Of a DNA stretch of 64,000 nt, positions 50,682 through 62,716 are shown one piece after another (positions within the stretch are counted from its first letter, which is position 1; the number at the start of each line of letters is the position of its first letter). The translations under genes and the position numbers were made by a program. Under the pieces are notes generated by a model. The model saw only the letters and a list, made by a program, of their open reading frames with translations, did not search any database and had not been told where the DNA came from. The DNA is from Pseudomonas zanjanensis (GTDB lineage Bacteria > Pseudomonadota > Gammaproteobacteria > Pseudomonadales > Pseudomonadaceae): assembly GCF_014268745.2 (NCBI RefSeq), contig NZ_JABWRB020000001.1, forward strand, positions 3,100,001 to 3,164,000, given 5' to 3'.

Positions 50682-52625
50682 ATGAATATCAAACAGAAGC
50701 TGACATGGGCGTTCGCGACCATCGCCTGCCTTCCGGTTATCCTGGTGGCGGTGCTTGTCGTACTGAACCTGCGCGACGCTGCGAAAGCCAACTTCCTGGA
50801 CAGCAGCGGCCGAGAAATCCGCCAGATCGACAACGGCATGAAGCAGTTCTTCGATGGCATCAGCCAGAACGTCGAATACTTCGCCAAGGATCCACGGATC
50901 GTCGCAGCCAAGGATCTGAAAAACTACTCCGGTGCCGACGCTGCACAAACCCCGCTTACCGAGAACAATAAACAGCTGCTGGAGATCTTCGACCGATTCG
51001 CCAAGAGTCACCCGACGACCGCCTACCTTTCCCTGGGCTTGGCCGACGGCGGTTATGCCAGTTGGCCTGACGACCCCAAAATCTCCAACTACGACCCACG
51101 GGTGCGTCCATGGTACAAGGCGGCCATCGCCGCGCCGGGCACCACCGTGCGCACCGACGCATATTATTGGGCGCCGGATGATGTGTCGTTGATCGGCATC
51201 GTGCACACGGTTTCCGACGCCGCCGGCAAGCTGGTGGGCGTGGTCGGCCTGGACGTGTCGCTCAAGCAACTGACCGAATTGGTGAAGAACATCAAGCTGG
51301 GCGACAGTGGCTACCTGATGCTGGTGGAAGCCAACGGCAACGTCCTGGTGGACGCCGCCGATGCCAAGCACAACTTCAAGCCGCTGGCCGACCTGGGCCC
51401 CAACTATGCCGAGCTGGCCAAAAGCAGCGATGGCGTGACCCAGATCGAGATCGACGGCGTGCCCTACATGGCCAACGTGGTCAGTTCCAAAGGGTTGGGC
51501 TGGCGCTTCATTGGCCTGATCAAACGCGATGAAGTGATGGCCGAGGCTTCGAGCCTGACTTGGCTGATCGCCATCATCGCCGCCGCGCTGGCCGCGGTCT
51601 TCGCTGTGGTGGGCGCCAGTTTCGCCAGCGTCATCGTGCGGCCGATTCGCGGCGTAGCCAACGGCCTGCAGGAAATCGCCGAGGGTGAAGGCGACCTCAC
51701 CCGTAAACTCTCGGTGCAAGGCAAGGACGAAACGGCCACCCTGGCGGGCTGGTTCAACCAATTCCTGGGCATGATCGCGCAACTGATGCAGCGCATCGGC
51801 AGCGCCTCTTCCGACTTGCAGACCGCCGCAGCCGATACCAGCCACGTGGCCCAGAACATGAACGACGCCGCCGGGCGCCAACGCCAGGCCGTTGAATTGG
51901 TGAGCACCGCATTCAACGAAATGGTTGCCACCGCCAACGAAGTGGCCCGCTCGTGCAGCCAGGCCGCCACCAGTGCGGACGAGGGCTATCGCGATGTACA
52001 CGATGGTCAGCACCATATCGGCGAAGCCACTGGCAGCGTGCTGAAACTGAGCGAGGACCTGCAGCAGTCGACCCAGACCATGCAGGCGCTGGAGCAGGAC
52101 AGTAAGAACATCAACACCATCCTCGACACCATTCGTTCCATCGCCGAGCAGACCAACCTGCTGGCCCTCAACGCCGCCATCGAGGCCGCGCGCGCCGGTG
52201 ACCAGGGTCGCGGCTTTGCGGTGGTAGCCGATGAGGTACGGGCCCTGGCCCGCCGCACCGCCGACTCCACCGGCGAGATCGACAGCCTGCTGGGCAACCT
52301 CGCACGGCGCACCCAGGAAGTGACCCAGCAGATGCAAAGCAGCCTGCAGGTGTCACACACCAGCGTCGAGCGCATCCAGCAGGCGCGGGACAGCTTCGAC
52401 AAGATCCGCAACTCGGTGGACTCGATTCGCGACCAGAACACGCAAATCGCCACGGCGGCAGAGCAACAGCACCAAGTCGCCGAGGACATCAACCGGCACA
52501 TCGCGCAGATTCATGCCGATGCGCAGCTGGTTGAAGAGTTTGCTCACACGGCGCAGACCGGCTCGGGGCGCTTGACGGATATTTCTGGACAGCTCAAGGG
52601 GTTGGTGGGGCGCTTCAAGTTCTAA
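50682..52625 (+). CDS. Methyl-accepting chemotaxis protein with dCache sensor
   Basis: This 647-residue chemoreceptor has TM1 (about 8-30), a periplasmic dCache_1 domain (about 35-270), TM2 (about 285-308), HAMP (about 308-365) and a cytoplasmic signalling domain with the tip [18 protein letters not shown]. In the sensor the residues Y137, R142, W144, Y145 and D191 ([19 protein letters not shown]) match the spacing of the amino-acid-binding motif known in PctA-type receptors. It ends GRFKF, with no CheR-binding pentapeptide. It is divergent from a GlxA-type regulator. The ligand is probably an amino acid or amine, unproven. Confidence 0.93.
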   Translation: MNIKQKLTWAFATIACLPVILVAVLVVLNLRDAAKANFLDSSGREIRQIDNGMKQFFDGISQNVEYFAKDPRIVAAKDLKNYSGADAAQTPLTENNKQLLEIFDRFAKSHPTTAYLSLGLADGGYASWPDDPKISNYDPRVRPWYKAAIAAPGTTVRTDAYYWAPDDVSLIGIVHTVSDAAGKLVGVVGLDVSLKQLTELVKNIKLGDSGYLMLVEANGNVLVDAADAKHNFKPLADLGPNYAELAKSSDGVTQIEIDGVPYMANVVSSKGLGWRFIGLIKRDEVMAEASSLTWLIAIIAAALAAVFAVVGASFASVIVRPIRGVANGLQEIAEGEGDLTRKLSVQGKDETATLAGWFNQFLGMIAQLMQRIGSASSDLQTAAADTSHVAQNMNDAAGRQRQAVELVSTAFNEMVATANEVARSCSQAATSADEGYRDVHDGQHHIGEATGSVLKLSEDLQQSTQTMQALEQDSKNINTILDTIRSIAEQTNLLALNAAIEAARAGDQGRGFAVVADEVRALARRTADSTGEIDSLLGNLARRTQEVTQQMQSSLQVSHTSVERIQQARDSFDKIRNSVDSIRDQNTQIATAAEQQHQVAEDINRHIAQIHADAQLVEEFAHTAQTGSGRLTDISGQLKGLVGRFKF

Positions 52626-52654
52626 ACCGGGCTTACGTCCACTGAAGATCAAAT

Positions 52655-53618
52655 GTGAGAGCGGGCTTGCTCGCGGTGACGGCGGCACATCCAGCATCCG
52701 AGTGACAGGTACACCGCTTTCGCGAGCAAGCCCGCTCCCACAGTGGACTTGTGGTGTCAGCCATATCTGTATTCACCACAAAACCCTGTGGGAGCCGAGC
52801 TTGCTCGCGATGGCGGCGGTACATTCAGCATTCCGGTGACAGGCACACCGCTTTCGCGAGCAAGCCCGCTCCCACAGTGGACTTGTGGTGTCAGCCATGT
52901 CTGCGTTCACCACAAAACCCTGTGGGAGCCGAGCTTGCTCGCGATGGCGGCGGTACATTCAGCATTCCGGTGACAGGCACACCGCTTTCGCGAGCAAGCC
53001 CGCTCCCACAGTGGACTTGTGGTGCCAGCCATATCTGCATTCACCACAAAACCCTGTGGGAGCCGAGCTTGCTCGCGATGGCGGCGGTACAGTCAATACT
53101 GATGCAAGCTGACCCACCGCTTTCGCGAGCAGGCTCGCTCCCACAGTGGGCTTGCGGTGTCAGCCATGTCTGCGTTCACCACAAAACCCTGTGGGAGCCG
53201 GGCTTGCTCGCGATGGCGGCGGTACATTCAGCATTCCGGTGACAGGCACACCGCTTTCGCGAGCAAGCCCGCTCCCACAGTGGACTTGTGGTGTCAGCCA
53301 TATCTGTATTCACCACAAAACCCTGTGGGAGCCGAGCTTGCTCGCGATGGCGGCGGCACAGTCAATACTGATGCAAGCTGACCCACCGCCTTCGCGAGCA
53401 GGCTCGCTCCCACAGTGGACTTGTGGTGCCAGCCATATCTGCATTCACCACAAAACCCTGTGGGAGCCGAGCTCGCGATGGCGGCGGTACAGTCAATACT
53501 GATGCAAGCTGACCCACCGCCTTCGCGAGCAGGCTCGCTCCCACAGTGGACTTGTGATGTCAGCCATATCTGCATCCACCACAAAACCCTGTGGGAGCGA
53601 GCCTGCTCGCGAAGGCGG
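52655..53618. repeat. Tandem array of REPIN units, 134-bp period
   Basis: After a first REPIN (52655-52740), the linker CAGTGGACTTGTGGTG recurs at 52741, 52875, 53009, 53144 (as CAGTGGGCTTGCGGTG), 53278, 53413 and 53544. The intervals are 134, 134, 135, 134, 135 and 131 bases, giving seven copies. Each unit has CAGCCATATCTGCATTCACC, CACAAAACCCTGTGGGAGCC, the arm GAGCTTGCTCGCGATGGCGG, one of two alternative middles (ACATTCAGCATTCCGGTGAC or ACAGTCAATACTGATGCAAG), and the inverted arm. One copy has lost four bases (GAGCTCGCG instead of GAGCTTGCTCGCG). No gene is present. Confidence 0.95.
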
Positions 53619-53650
53619 TGGGCCTGTCTGTCGCCGTAAGCCCAGGAAAA

Positions 53651-53676
53651 AAAACGGCACCTTTCGGTGCCGTTTT
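53651..53676 (-). terminator. Terminator of the ABC transporter operon
   Basis: An 11-bp perfect stem (AAAACGGCACC / GGTGCCGTTTT) with a TTTC loop is flanked by a run of A on the left (53647-53654), a U-run for leftward transcripts. It lies 19 bases past the substrate-binding protein stop. Confidence 0.93.
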
Positions 53677-53695
53677 CACACTCACAGCAGGGGCT

Positions 53696-55438
<1,743 letters not shown>

Positions 55439-55488
55439 AGAGACCTCTCCTGTTTGGGTTTAAGAGCCTGATCGTCGCGTTGTCGCGA

Positions 55489-55764
55489 TTAGCCCCACCG
55501 CATCACTGCCAACAGCCACACCAAAGACAACGCGAACGCTATCCAGATGCTCCAGTCGGTCACGCCAATCACCAGCAGGTGCAGATAGGCGCTACCGAGA
55601 AGACCAATAAACAACCGATCGCCACGGGTCGTGGCAATCGGCAGGAAACCACGCCGAGGGATACTCGGCGAACGCAATTCCCACGTCGTCATGCCCACCA
55701 GCAGCAAGGCGATGACACCAAAAAACGCCGCCGTCGGGACGGTCCAGTTCATCCATTCCATCAT
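55489..55764 (-). CDS. DUF2160 small membrane protein of the ABC operon
   Basis: This 91-residue membrane protein has three hydrophobic helices (about 8-27, 50-68 and 70-88) and the short loop RSPSIPRRGFLPIATTRGDR. It belongs to the DUF2160 family, regularly encoded beside glycerol-type ABC importers (GlpU in Rhizobium). The start at 55764 follows GAGGAGTCG; a second ATG at 55761 has better spacing and would remove one residue. It lies between the second permease and the substrate-binding protein. It is probably an accessory subunit, but its role is unknown. Confidence 0.85.
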   Translation of the reverse strand: MMEWMNWTVPTAAFFGVIALLLVGMTTWELRSPSIPRRGFLPIATTRGDRLFIGLLGSAYLHLLVIGVTDWSIWIAFALSLVWLLAVMRWG

Positions 55765-55771
55765 CGACTCC

Positions 55772-56572
55772 TCAGACCCGGCCCAGGGCAAAGCCCTTGG
55801 CCACGTGGTTGCGAACGAACCAGATCACCAGCATGCCCGGCAGGATGGTCAACACCCCCGCCGCCGCCAGCACCCCCCAGTCGATACCGGACGCCGACAC
55901 CGTACGGGTCATGACCGCCGCGATCGGCTTGGCATTCACCGAGGTGAGCGTACGGGCCAGCAACAGCTCGACCCAGGAAAACATGAAGCAGAAAAATGCC
56001 GTGACGCCGATGCCGGAGCCGATCAACGGAATGAAGATCTTGGCGAAGAACTTGGGGAAACTGTAGCCGTCAATGTAGGCGGTCTCGTCAATTTCTTTCG
56101 GCACCCCGGACATGAACCCTTCGAGGATCCACACCGCCAACGGCACGTTGAACAGGCAGTGAGCCAGGGCCACGGCGATATGGGTGTCAAACAGGCCGAT
56201 GGACGAATACAGCTGGAAGAACGGCAACAGGAACACTGCCGGTGGCGCCATCCGGTTGGTCAGCAGCCAGAAGAACAGATGCTTGTCCCCCAGGAACCGA
56301 TAACGGGAAAACGCATAGGCCGCCGGCAACGCAACGCCCAGGGAAATCACCGTGTTCAGGCTCACGTAGTACAGCGAGTTGAGGTAACCGGTGTACCAAC
56401 TCGGGTCGGTGAAGATCACCTTGTAGTTGTGGAAGGTGAAATCGTGGGGCCACAGGGTCAGGCCGCCAAGGATCTCGGTGTTGCTCTTGAACGACATGTT
56501 CAGCAGCCAGTAGATGGGCACCAGCAGGAACAGGATGTAGATCAGCAGGGGTATCAGCTTTCTCTTGCTCAT
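55772..56572 (-). CDS. ABC transporter permease, MalG/UgpE type
   Basis: This 266-residue inner-membrane permease has six predicted helices and the EAA loop ETAYIDGYSFPKFFAKIFIPLIGSG (about 160-186), the ATPase contact. The N-terminus MSKRKLIPLLIYILFLLVPIYWLLNMSFKSN is typical of the MalG-like carbohydrate permeases. It lies 10 bases after the first permease and 7 bases before the DUF2160 gene. It corresponds to GlpQ in the glycerol importer model. Confidence 0.92.
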   Translation of the reverse strand: MSKRKLIPLLIYILFLLVPIYWLLNMSFKSNTEILGGLTLWPHDFTFHNYKVIFTDPSWYTGYLNSLYYVSLNTVISLGVALPAAYAFSRYRFLGDKHLFFWLLTNRMAPPAVFLLPFFQLYSSIGLFDTHIAVALAHCLFNVPLAVWILEGFMSGVPKEIDETAYIDGYSFPKFFAKIFIPLIGSGIGVTAFFCFMFSWVELLLARTLTSVNAKPIAAVMTRTVSASGIDWGVLAAAGVLTILPGMLVIWFVRNHVAKGFALGRV

Positions 56573-56582
56573 TGTGCGGGCC

Positions 56583-57449
56583 TCAACGGTTGGCGTCGGA
56601 GTGCGTCATGGCGGTGTAGAACAGCCAGGACACCAACAGAATGATCAGGAAGTACACCAGGGAAAACGCCGCCGCCGGGCCCAGGTCGAATTGGCCGATG
56701 GCCATCTGCGTCAGGGTCTGACTGAGGAACGTGGTGGCGTTACCCGGCCCGCCGCCGGTGAGCACGAACGGCTCGGTGTAAATCATGAAGCTGTCCATGA
56801 AGCGCAGCATCACGGCGATCAGCAGCACGCTCTTCATCTTCGGCAACTGGATGTGCCGGAACACCGCCCAGTTGGACGCCCGGTCGATCCGCGCCGCTTG
56901 ATAATAGACGTCGGGAATCGCCCGCAGCCCCGAATAACACAGCAGCGCCACCAACGACGTCCAGTGCCAGACGTCCATCACCAGCACGGTGACCCAGGCG
57001 TCCATGGTGTTGGCCGCATAGTTGTAATTGATGCCCAGGCCGTTAAGGGTGGAGCCCAGCAAACCGATGTCGGCGCGGCCGAAAATCTGCCAGATGGTGC
57101 CAACCACGTTCCACGGGATCAGCAACGGAATCGCCAGGATGATCAGCACCAGGGACGACCACTTGCCCTTGGTCGGCATGGTCAGGGCGATGGCGATGCC
57201 CAGGGGAATTTCGATCAGCAGCACGCACGCCGAGTAGATGAATTGGCGCAGCAGCGAATCGTGCAGCCGTGGATCGAGCAGCACCTGCTTGTACCAATCG
57301 GCGCCGACGAAGTAGCGGCTGGACTGATCGAAGATGTCCTGCACCGAATAGTTGACCACCGTCATCATCGGGATCACGGCGCTGAAGGCCACCAGCAGGA
57401 ATACTGGCAGCACTAGCCACCAGGCCTTGTTGTTCTGCACCTTGTTCAT
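56583..57449 (-). CDS. ABC transporter permease, MalF/UgpA type
   Basis: This 288-residue inner-membrane permease has about six helices and an EAA-like loop in YYQAARIDRASNWAVFRHIQLPKM. The N-terminal KAWWLVLPVFLLVAFSAVIPMMTVVNYS is typical of MalF/UgpA-type subunits. Its start overlaps the upstream ATPase gene stop by 4 bases. It corresponds to GlpP in the glycerol importer model and should pair with the following MalG-type permease. Confidence 0.92.
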   Translation of the reverse strand: MNKVQNNKAWWLVLPVFLLVAFSAVIPMMTVVNYSVQDIFDQSSRYFVGADWYKQVLLDPRLHDSLLRQFIYSACVLLIEIPLGIAIALTMPTKGKWSSLVLIILAIPLLIPWNVVGTIWQIFGRADIGLLGSTLNGLGINYNYAANTMDAWVTVLVMDVWHWTSLVALLCYSGLRAIPDVYYQAARIDRASNWAVFRHIQLPKMKSVLLIAVMLRFMDSFMIYTEPFVLTGGGPGNATTFLSQTLTQMAIGQFDLGPAAAFSLVYFLIILLVSWLFYTAMTHSDANR

Positions 57450-58555
57450 GGCTGCACCTCGCCAGTGGATTCGAGCAGATATTCATCGGCATAGACCATC
57501 AGCCATTGCGCCGGGAAACTGATGTACGCCGTGCCTTCCGGTACAGGCTTGTCTTCGGCCAGGCGGACCTTCAGCGGTGCGCCATCAAGGTTGAGGGTCA
57601 GGATCTTGTAGGTGCCCAGGTCTTCGACGTGGACCACGTCGGCCCGCATCGCGTCGTCGTAAGGGCCATCCCAGACATGCACGAACTCGGGGCGAATGCC
57701 GACCTTCAGGCTTTTGCCCTCGGCTTCGGCGATACGCCGTTGCAAGGTGTCCGACAGGGGCAAATGGGTCGAGGCGAAGCCGACGCCACCGGGCTGCGCC
57801 GTGACCTCGATCAGGTTCATCCCCGGGCTGCCGATGAAGTAGCCGACAAAGGTGTGGCTGGGGCGCTCGAACAAATCCCGAGGCGTGCCGAACTGCACGA
57901 TCTGGCCGCCGTACATCACCGCGATCTTGTCGGCGAACGTCGAGGCTTCCAACTGGTCGTGGGTGACGTAGACCATGGTGATGTTGAACTGCTCGTGGAT
58001 CTGCTTGAGCTTGCGCCGCAGTTTCCATTTCAGGTGCGGGTCGATCACCGTCAGCGGTTCGTCGAACAGGATCGCCGACACATCGTCGCGCACCAATCCG
58101 CGGCCCATGGAGACTTTCTGTTTCTCATCGGCGGTGAGGTTGCGGGCCTTTTTGTCCAGCAGGTTCTGCAGGTCCAGGACCTCGGCGATTTCCTGCACCT
58201 TGGTGTGGACCCTCGCCTCGGCCATGCCCTGGTTGCGCAGCGGGAACGCCAGGTTGTCAAACACCGTCATGGTGTCGTAGACCACCGGGAACTGGAACAC
58301 CTGAGCGATGTTGCGGCGTTCCGGGGTCAGGTCGTTGACGACTTTGCTGTCGAACATCACCTGCCCTTCGGAAGGGCTGAGCAAGCCGGAAATGATGTTG
58401 AGCAAGGTGGACTTGCCGCAGCCCGAAGGGCCGAGCAGCGCATAGGCGCCGCCCTGCTCCCAGATATGGTTCATCTCGCGGATCGCGTAGTCCTCGGGGC
58501 CCGCCGGGGTGCTGGTGTAGCTGTGGGCGAGGTTCTGCAAACGAATTTCAGCCAT
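57446..58555 (-). CDS. ABC transporter ATP-binding protein with degenerate signature motif
   Basis: This 369-residue MalK-like ATPase has Walker A GPSGCGKST (42-50), Walker B AILFDEPL (161-168), H-loop YVTHDQLEA and a C-terminal TOBE-type regulatory domain (about 235-369). Its signature motif, normally LSGGQ, reads LTADEKQ at 140-146. It overlaps the first ATPase gene by 1 base and the first permease by 4 bases. It corresponds to GlpT in the glycerol importer model. With a partner of intact signature it would make an asymmetric ATPase pair. Confidence 0.92.
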   Translation of the reverse strand: MAEIRLQNLAHSYTSTPAGPEDYAIREMNHIWEQGGAYALLGPSGCGKSTLLNIISGLLSPSEGQVMFDSKVVNDLTPERRNIAQVFQFPVVYDTMTVFDNLAFPLRNQGMAEARVHTKVQEIAEVLDLQNLLDKKARNLTADEKQKVSMGRGLVRDDVSAILFDEPLTVIDPHLKWKLRRKLKQIHEQFNITMVYVTHDQLEASTFADKIAVMYGGQIVQFGTPRDLFERPSHTFVGYFIGSPGMNLIEVTAQPGGVGFASTHLPLSDTLQRRIAEAEGKSLKVGIRPEFVHVWDGPYDDAMRADVVHVEDLGTYKILTLNLDGAPLKVRLAEDKPVPEGTAYISFPAQWLMVYADEYLLESTGEVQP

Positions 58556-59649
58556 CAGGCAACCCTCGCAATACGCAGGCCCGGGGCCTGGACCAGCTTG
58601 CCTTGGGCATCGAAGACAAACAGTTTATGGGTCGGAATGTAGATGCGGATCGGCGCGTCCACGTCGTACTCATGCACCCCTGGCAAGTGCAGCACCAGCA
58701 GGAAATGTTCGTTGCGCACATGCAGGAACGTCTCCGAGCCGCTGATCTCGGCCACCTCGACGGTCACCGCCAGTTCGAGGTCGTCGTCATTGCTTGGCAC
58801 CAGGGAAATATGGCTGGGGCGCACGCCGAAACGAAACTCACCCTCGCCCACCGGGCGCAGGTCGACGTTCAGCGGGAAATGCACGAAATTGGCGAAGCTG
58901 ACTTCATTGCCGGCAATACGACCCGGCATGAGGTTGATCGGTGGTTCGGAAAACAGCTCGGCGGCCAGCACGGTTTGCGGCTGGTGGTAGACGGAAGACG
59001 ACTTGCCGCTCTGAATCACCCGGCCCTCGTGGAGGATCGTGGTGGTGCCGCCCAAGGCCAGTGCCTCGTTAGGCTCGGTGGTGGCGTAGACGGCGATGGT
59101 GTGGCGGGCCTGGAACAGCTCGCGCATTTCCTGGCGCAGCTCTTCGCGCAGCTTGTAGTCGAGGTTCACCAAAGGCTCGTCGAACAGGATCAGCTCGGCG
59201 TCCTTGACCAAGGCCCGGGCCATGGCCGTGCGCTGCTGCTGGCCGCCGGACAATTCCAGTGGATGGCGCTTGAGAAACTTCTCGATCCGCAACATTCTTG
59301 CGGTTTCCAGGACCTTGCTTTGGATGATTTCTTCGGACACACCGGCCTGGCGCAACGGCGAGGCGATGTTTTCGAAAACGGTCATGGTCGGGTAGTTGAT
59401 GAACTGTTGGTAAACCATCGACACGTTGCGCAGCCGCACCGGGCGGTGGGTGACGTCGACGCCGTTCATCAGGATGCGGCCGCTGTCGGGTTTGTCCAGA
59501 CCGGCCATCAGGCGCATGAGGCTGGTCTTGCCGGACAGCGTGCGGCCCAACAGGACGTTGAAGGATCCGGGTTCGAAACTCAGATTGGCATCGTCGATCC
59601 AGGTCTGGCCTTCGACGGTGCGACAGATGTGCTCAAGCTTTAATGACAT
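58555..59649 (-). CDS. ABC transporter ATP-binding protein, MalK/UgpC type
   Basis: This 364-residue MalK-like ATPase has an unusual Walker A, GRTLSGKT (35-42, still GxxxxGKT), an intact signature LSGGQQQRTAMARAL, Walker B LILFDEPLVNLD, and a C-terminal TOBE domain. At the H-loop position VYATTEPNEALALG replaces the usual THDQxEA, so the switch His is not present (Thr-Glu instead). It is the first gene of the operon and lies just downstream of a sigma-54 promoter. It corresponds to GlpS in the glycerol importer model and should pair with the LTADEKQ ATPase. Confidence 0.92.
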   Translation of the reverse strand: MSLKLEHICRTVEGQTWIDDANLSFEPGSFNVLLGRTLSGKTSLMRLMAGLDKPDSGRILMNGVDVTHRPVRLRNVSMVYQQFINYPTMTVFENIASPLRQAGVSEEIIQSKVLETARMLRIEKFLKRHPLELSGGQQQRTAMARALVKDAELILFDEPLVNLDYKLREELRQEMRELFQARHTIAVYATTEPNEALALGGTTTILHEGRVIQSGKSSSVYHQPQTVLAAELFSEPPINLMPGRIAGNEVSFANFVHFPLNVDLRPVGEGEFRFGVRPSHISLVPSNDDDLELAVTVEVAEISGSETFLHVRNEHFLLVLHLPGVHEYDVDAPIRIYIPTHKLFVFDAQGKLVQAPGLRIARVA

Positions 59650-59694
59650 GGCTCGGCCTTTTTATTATTTGGAGTCAAGCGACCCGAGCTTAAA

Positions 59695-59710
59695 AGCGAA
59701 AGCCGTGCCA
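59695..59710 (-). promoter_or_regulatory. rpoN-binding site: Sigma-54 (-24/-12) promoter of the ABC operon
   Basis: On the minus strand TGGCACGGCTTTCGCT matches the consensus TGGCACG-N4-TTGCW at all positions but one (TCGC for TTGC), with the essential GG and GC dinucleotides in correct spacing. It lies 46 bases before the first ATPase start, and an AcoR-like sigma-54 activator is divergently encoded. Confidence 0.85.
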
Positions 59711-59774
59711 GAAATCACAAACCCTTGATCAAGTTGATTTTTTCCTGGATTGGCAGGCAAAAGGCGTTCGTTGA

Positions 59775-59845
59775 TGAACAGAAGTGAACAATCAGGAATG
59801 AACAACTGAACAATGGACGGGTTGACAATGAACAATTTTGAACAA
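59775..59845. promoter_or_regulatory. Array of TGAACAA boxes, candidate activator-binding sites
   Basis: TGAACA(A) occurs six times, starting at 59775, 59785, 59799, 59807, 59829 and 59839. Five of them are spaced 10, 22, 22 and 10 bases, close to whole helical turns and symmetric about 59807. They lie about 65-135 bases upstream of the -24 element, the usual place for enhancer sites of a sigma-54 activator. Confidence 0.6.
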
Positions 59846-59884
59846 CACTGAAAGAACGTTTTCGGCTAGCCTGGCTGCGATCCT

Positions 59885-59972
59885 GTGGGAGCGGGCTTGC
59901 TCGCGAAGGCGCTGTGTCAGCCAGCACAAATGTCGACTGTCACGACGCTTTCGCGAGCAAGCCCGCTCCCAC
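59885..59972. repeat. REPIN element
   Basis: The arms GTGGGAGCGGGCTTGCTCGC and complement lie between the TGAACAA boxes and the activator gene. Any promoter of the activator probably lies in 59973-60060 or across the element, but I cannot identify one. Confidence 0.92.
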
Positions 59973-60070
59973 AGGATCTGTGTATGAAGTGGTATTCAGG
60001 CCTGCCCCAGCACAAGGAGTCTGTGCGAGACTTGCCACAACAATAAAAACAGCTCCTGCGAGAGTGCCCC

Positions 60071-61915
<1,845 letters not shown>

Positions 61916-61925
61916 TACAAAACCT

Positions 61926-62012
61926 GTAGGAGCGGGCTTGCTCGCGAAGGCGTCGCGTCAGCCAAATCAACGTTGAATGACACACCGCTATCGCGAGCAA
62001 GCCCGCTCCCAC
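61926..62012. repeat. REPIN element
   Basis: The arms GTAGGAGCGGGCTTGCTCGC and complement lie between the convergent sigma-54 activator and CigR-like genes, and could serve both as a terminator. Confidence 0.9.
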
Positions 62013-62042
62013 AGGTTTCATTTCCTAACTGGAAGTACCGAC

Positions 62043-62588
62043 TCAGTCGAACGCACCGTTGAGCACTTCATAAATGATGCCAGTGGCAATCGCCACCAGG
62101 ATCAGGTCCGTGCCGACCTGCTGCCATTCATAACCGTCATAGTGCGGCAAGCGCCCCAACAGCCGGCCATCGAGCTTCTTGGCAATGCCAGGTGGCAACG
62201 GCTTGCCTCGGGCCAGATTTTTCTGGATGCCCGGCGGCAATGCCGGGCCGGGGCTCCAATAATCGCGATAACCGCCAATCACACCCAGGATGCCGCCCCG
62301 GTCAATGCTGGGGGCGTTATGCCAATCACCGCCACCGCCTTGGTTTCCCTTGCCGCCTTGGTTGCCCTTGTTGCCGGGATTGCCTTGACCGCCCTGATTA
62401 CCCTTGTTACCAGGATTGCCTTGCCCACCTTTGTTGCCCTGCCCGCCCTTGCCTCCTTGCCCTTGACCGGGCCCTTGATCGAATTGAGCGTTTCCCTTGC
62501 CGTTTCCCGGGTCCGCGACAACAATGCCTGGGCCCGCCGCCAAGGCGAAACAGGTAACAGCAGCAATCAACGAGCGCGATTTGAACAT
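62043..62588 (-). CDS. CigR/RcnB-like glycine-rich exported protein
   Basis: This 181-residue protein has a signal-like N-terminus (about 1-25, cleavage near VVA-DPG), then a Gly/Gln/Asn/Lys-rich low-complexity stretch (about 28-87) with a 12-residue unit QGNPGNKGNQGG present twice in tandem. It ends with the CigR/RcnB hallmark LPPGIQKNLARGKPLPPGI, the segment YEWQQVGTDLILV and a final hydrophobic helix. CigR is a Salmonella anti-virulence/inner-membrane protein and RcnB is a periplasmic metal-homeostasis protein. The exact function here is unknown. It is divergent from an MFS gene. Confidence 0.82.
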   Translation of the reverse strand: MFKSRSLIAAVTCFALAAGPGIVVADPGNGKGNAQFDQGPGQGQGGKGGQGNKGGQGNPGNKGNQGGQGNPGNKGNQGGKGNQGGGGDWHNAPSIDRGGILGVIGGYRDYWSPGPALPPGIQKNLARGKPLPPGIAKKLDGRLLGRLPHYDGYEWQQVGTDLILVAIATGIIYEVLNGAFD

Positions 62589-62716
62589 GGCAGTTCTCTC
62601 GAAAAAGGGACATCCCCTGTAAAGATATAGAGACTAACGGTGATATTAGTTCCATATCACGCTTCGCGTCGCTTGCTTGGACGGATAACACCTGAACACC
62701 GCAATCAAGGAGCTCC

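Noticed and set aside
52751..53242. 163-codon open frame inside the second repeat array
   Set aside because: It is translated REPIN sequence with internal repetition; there is no ribosome-binding site or family similarity.
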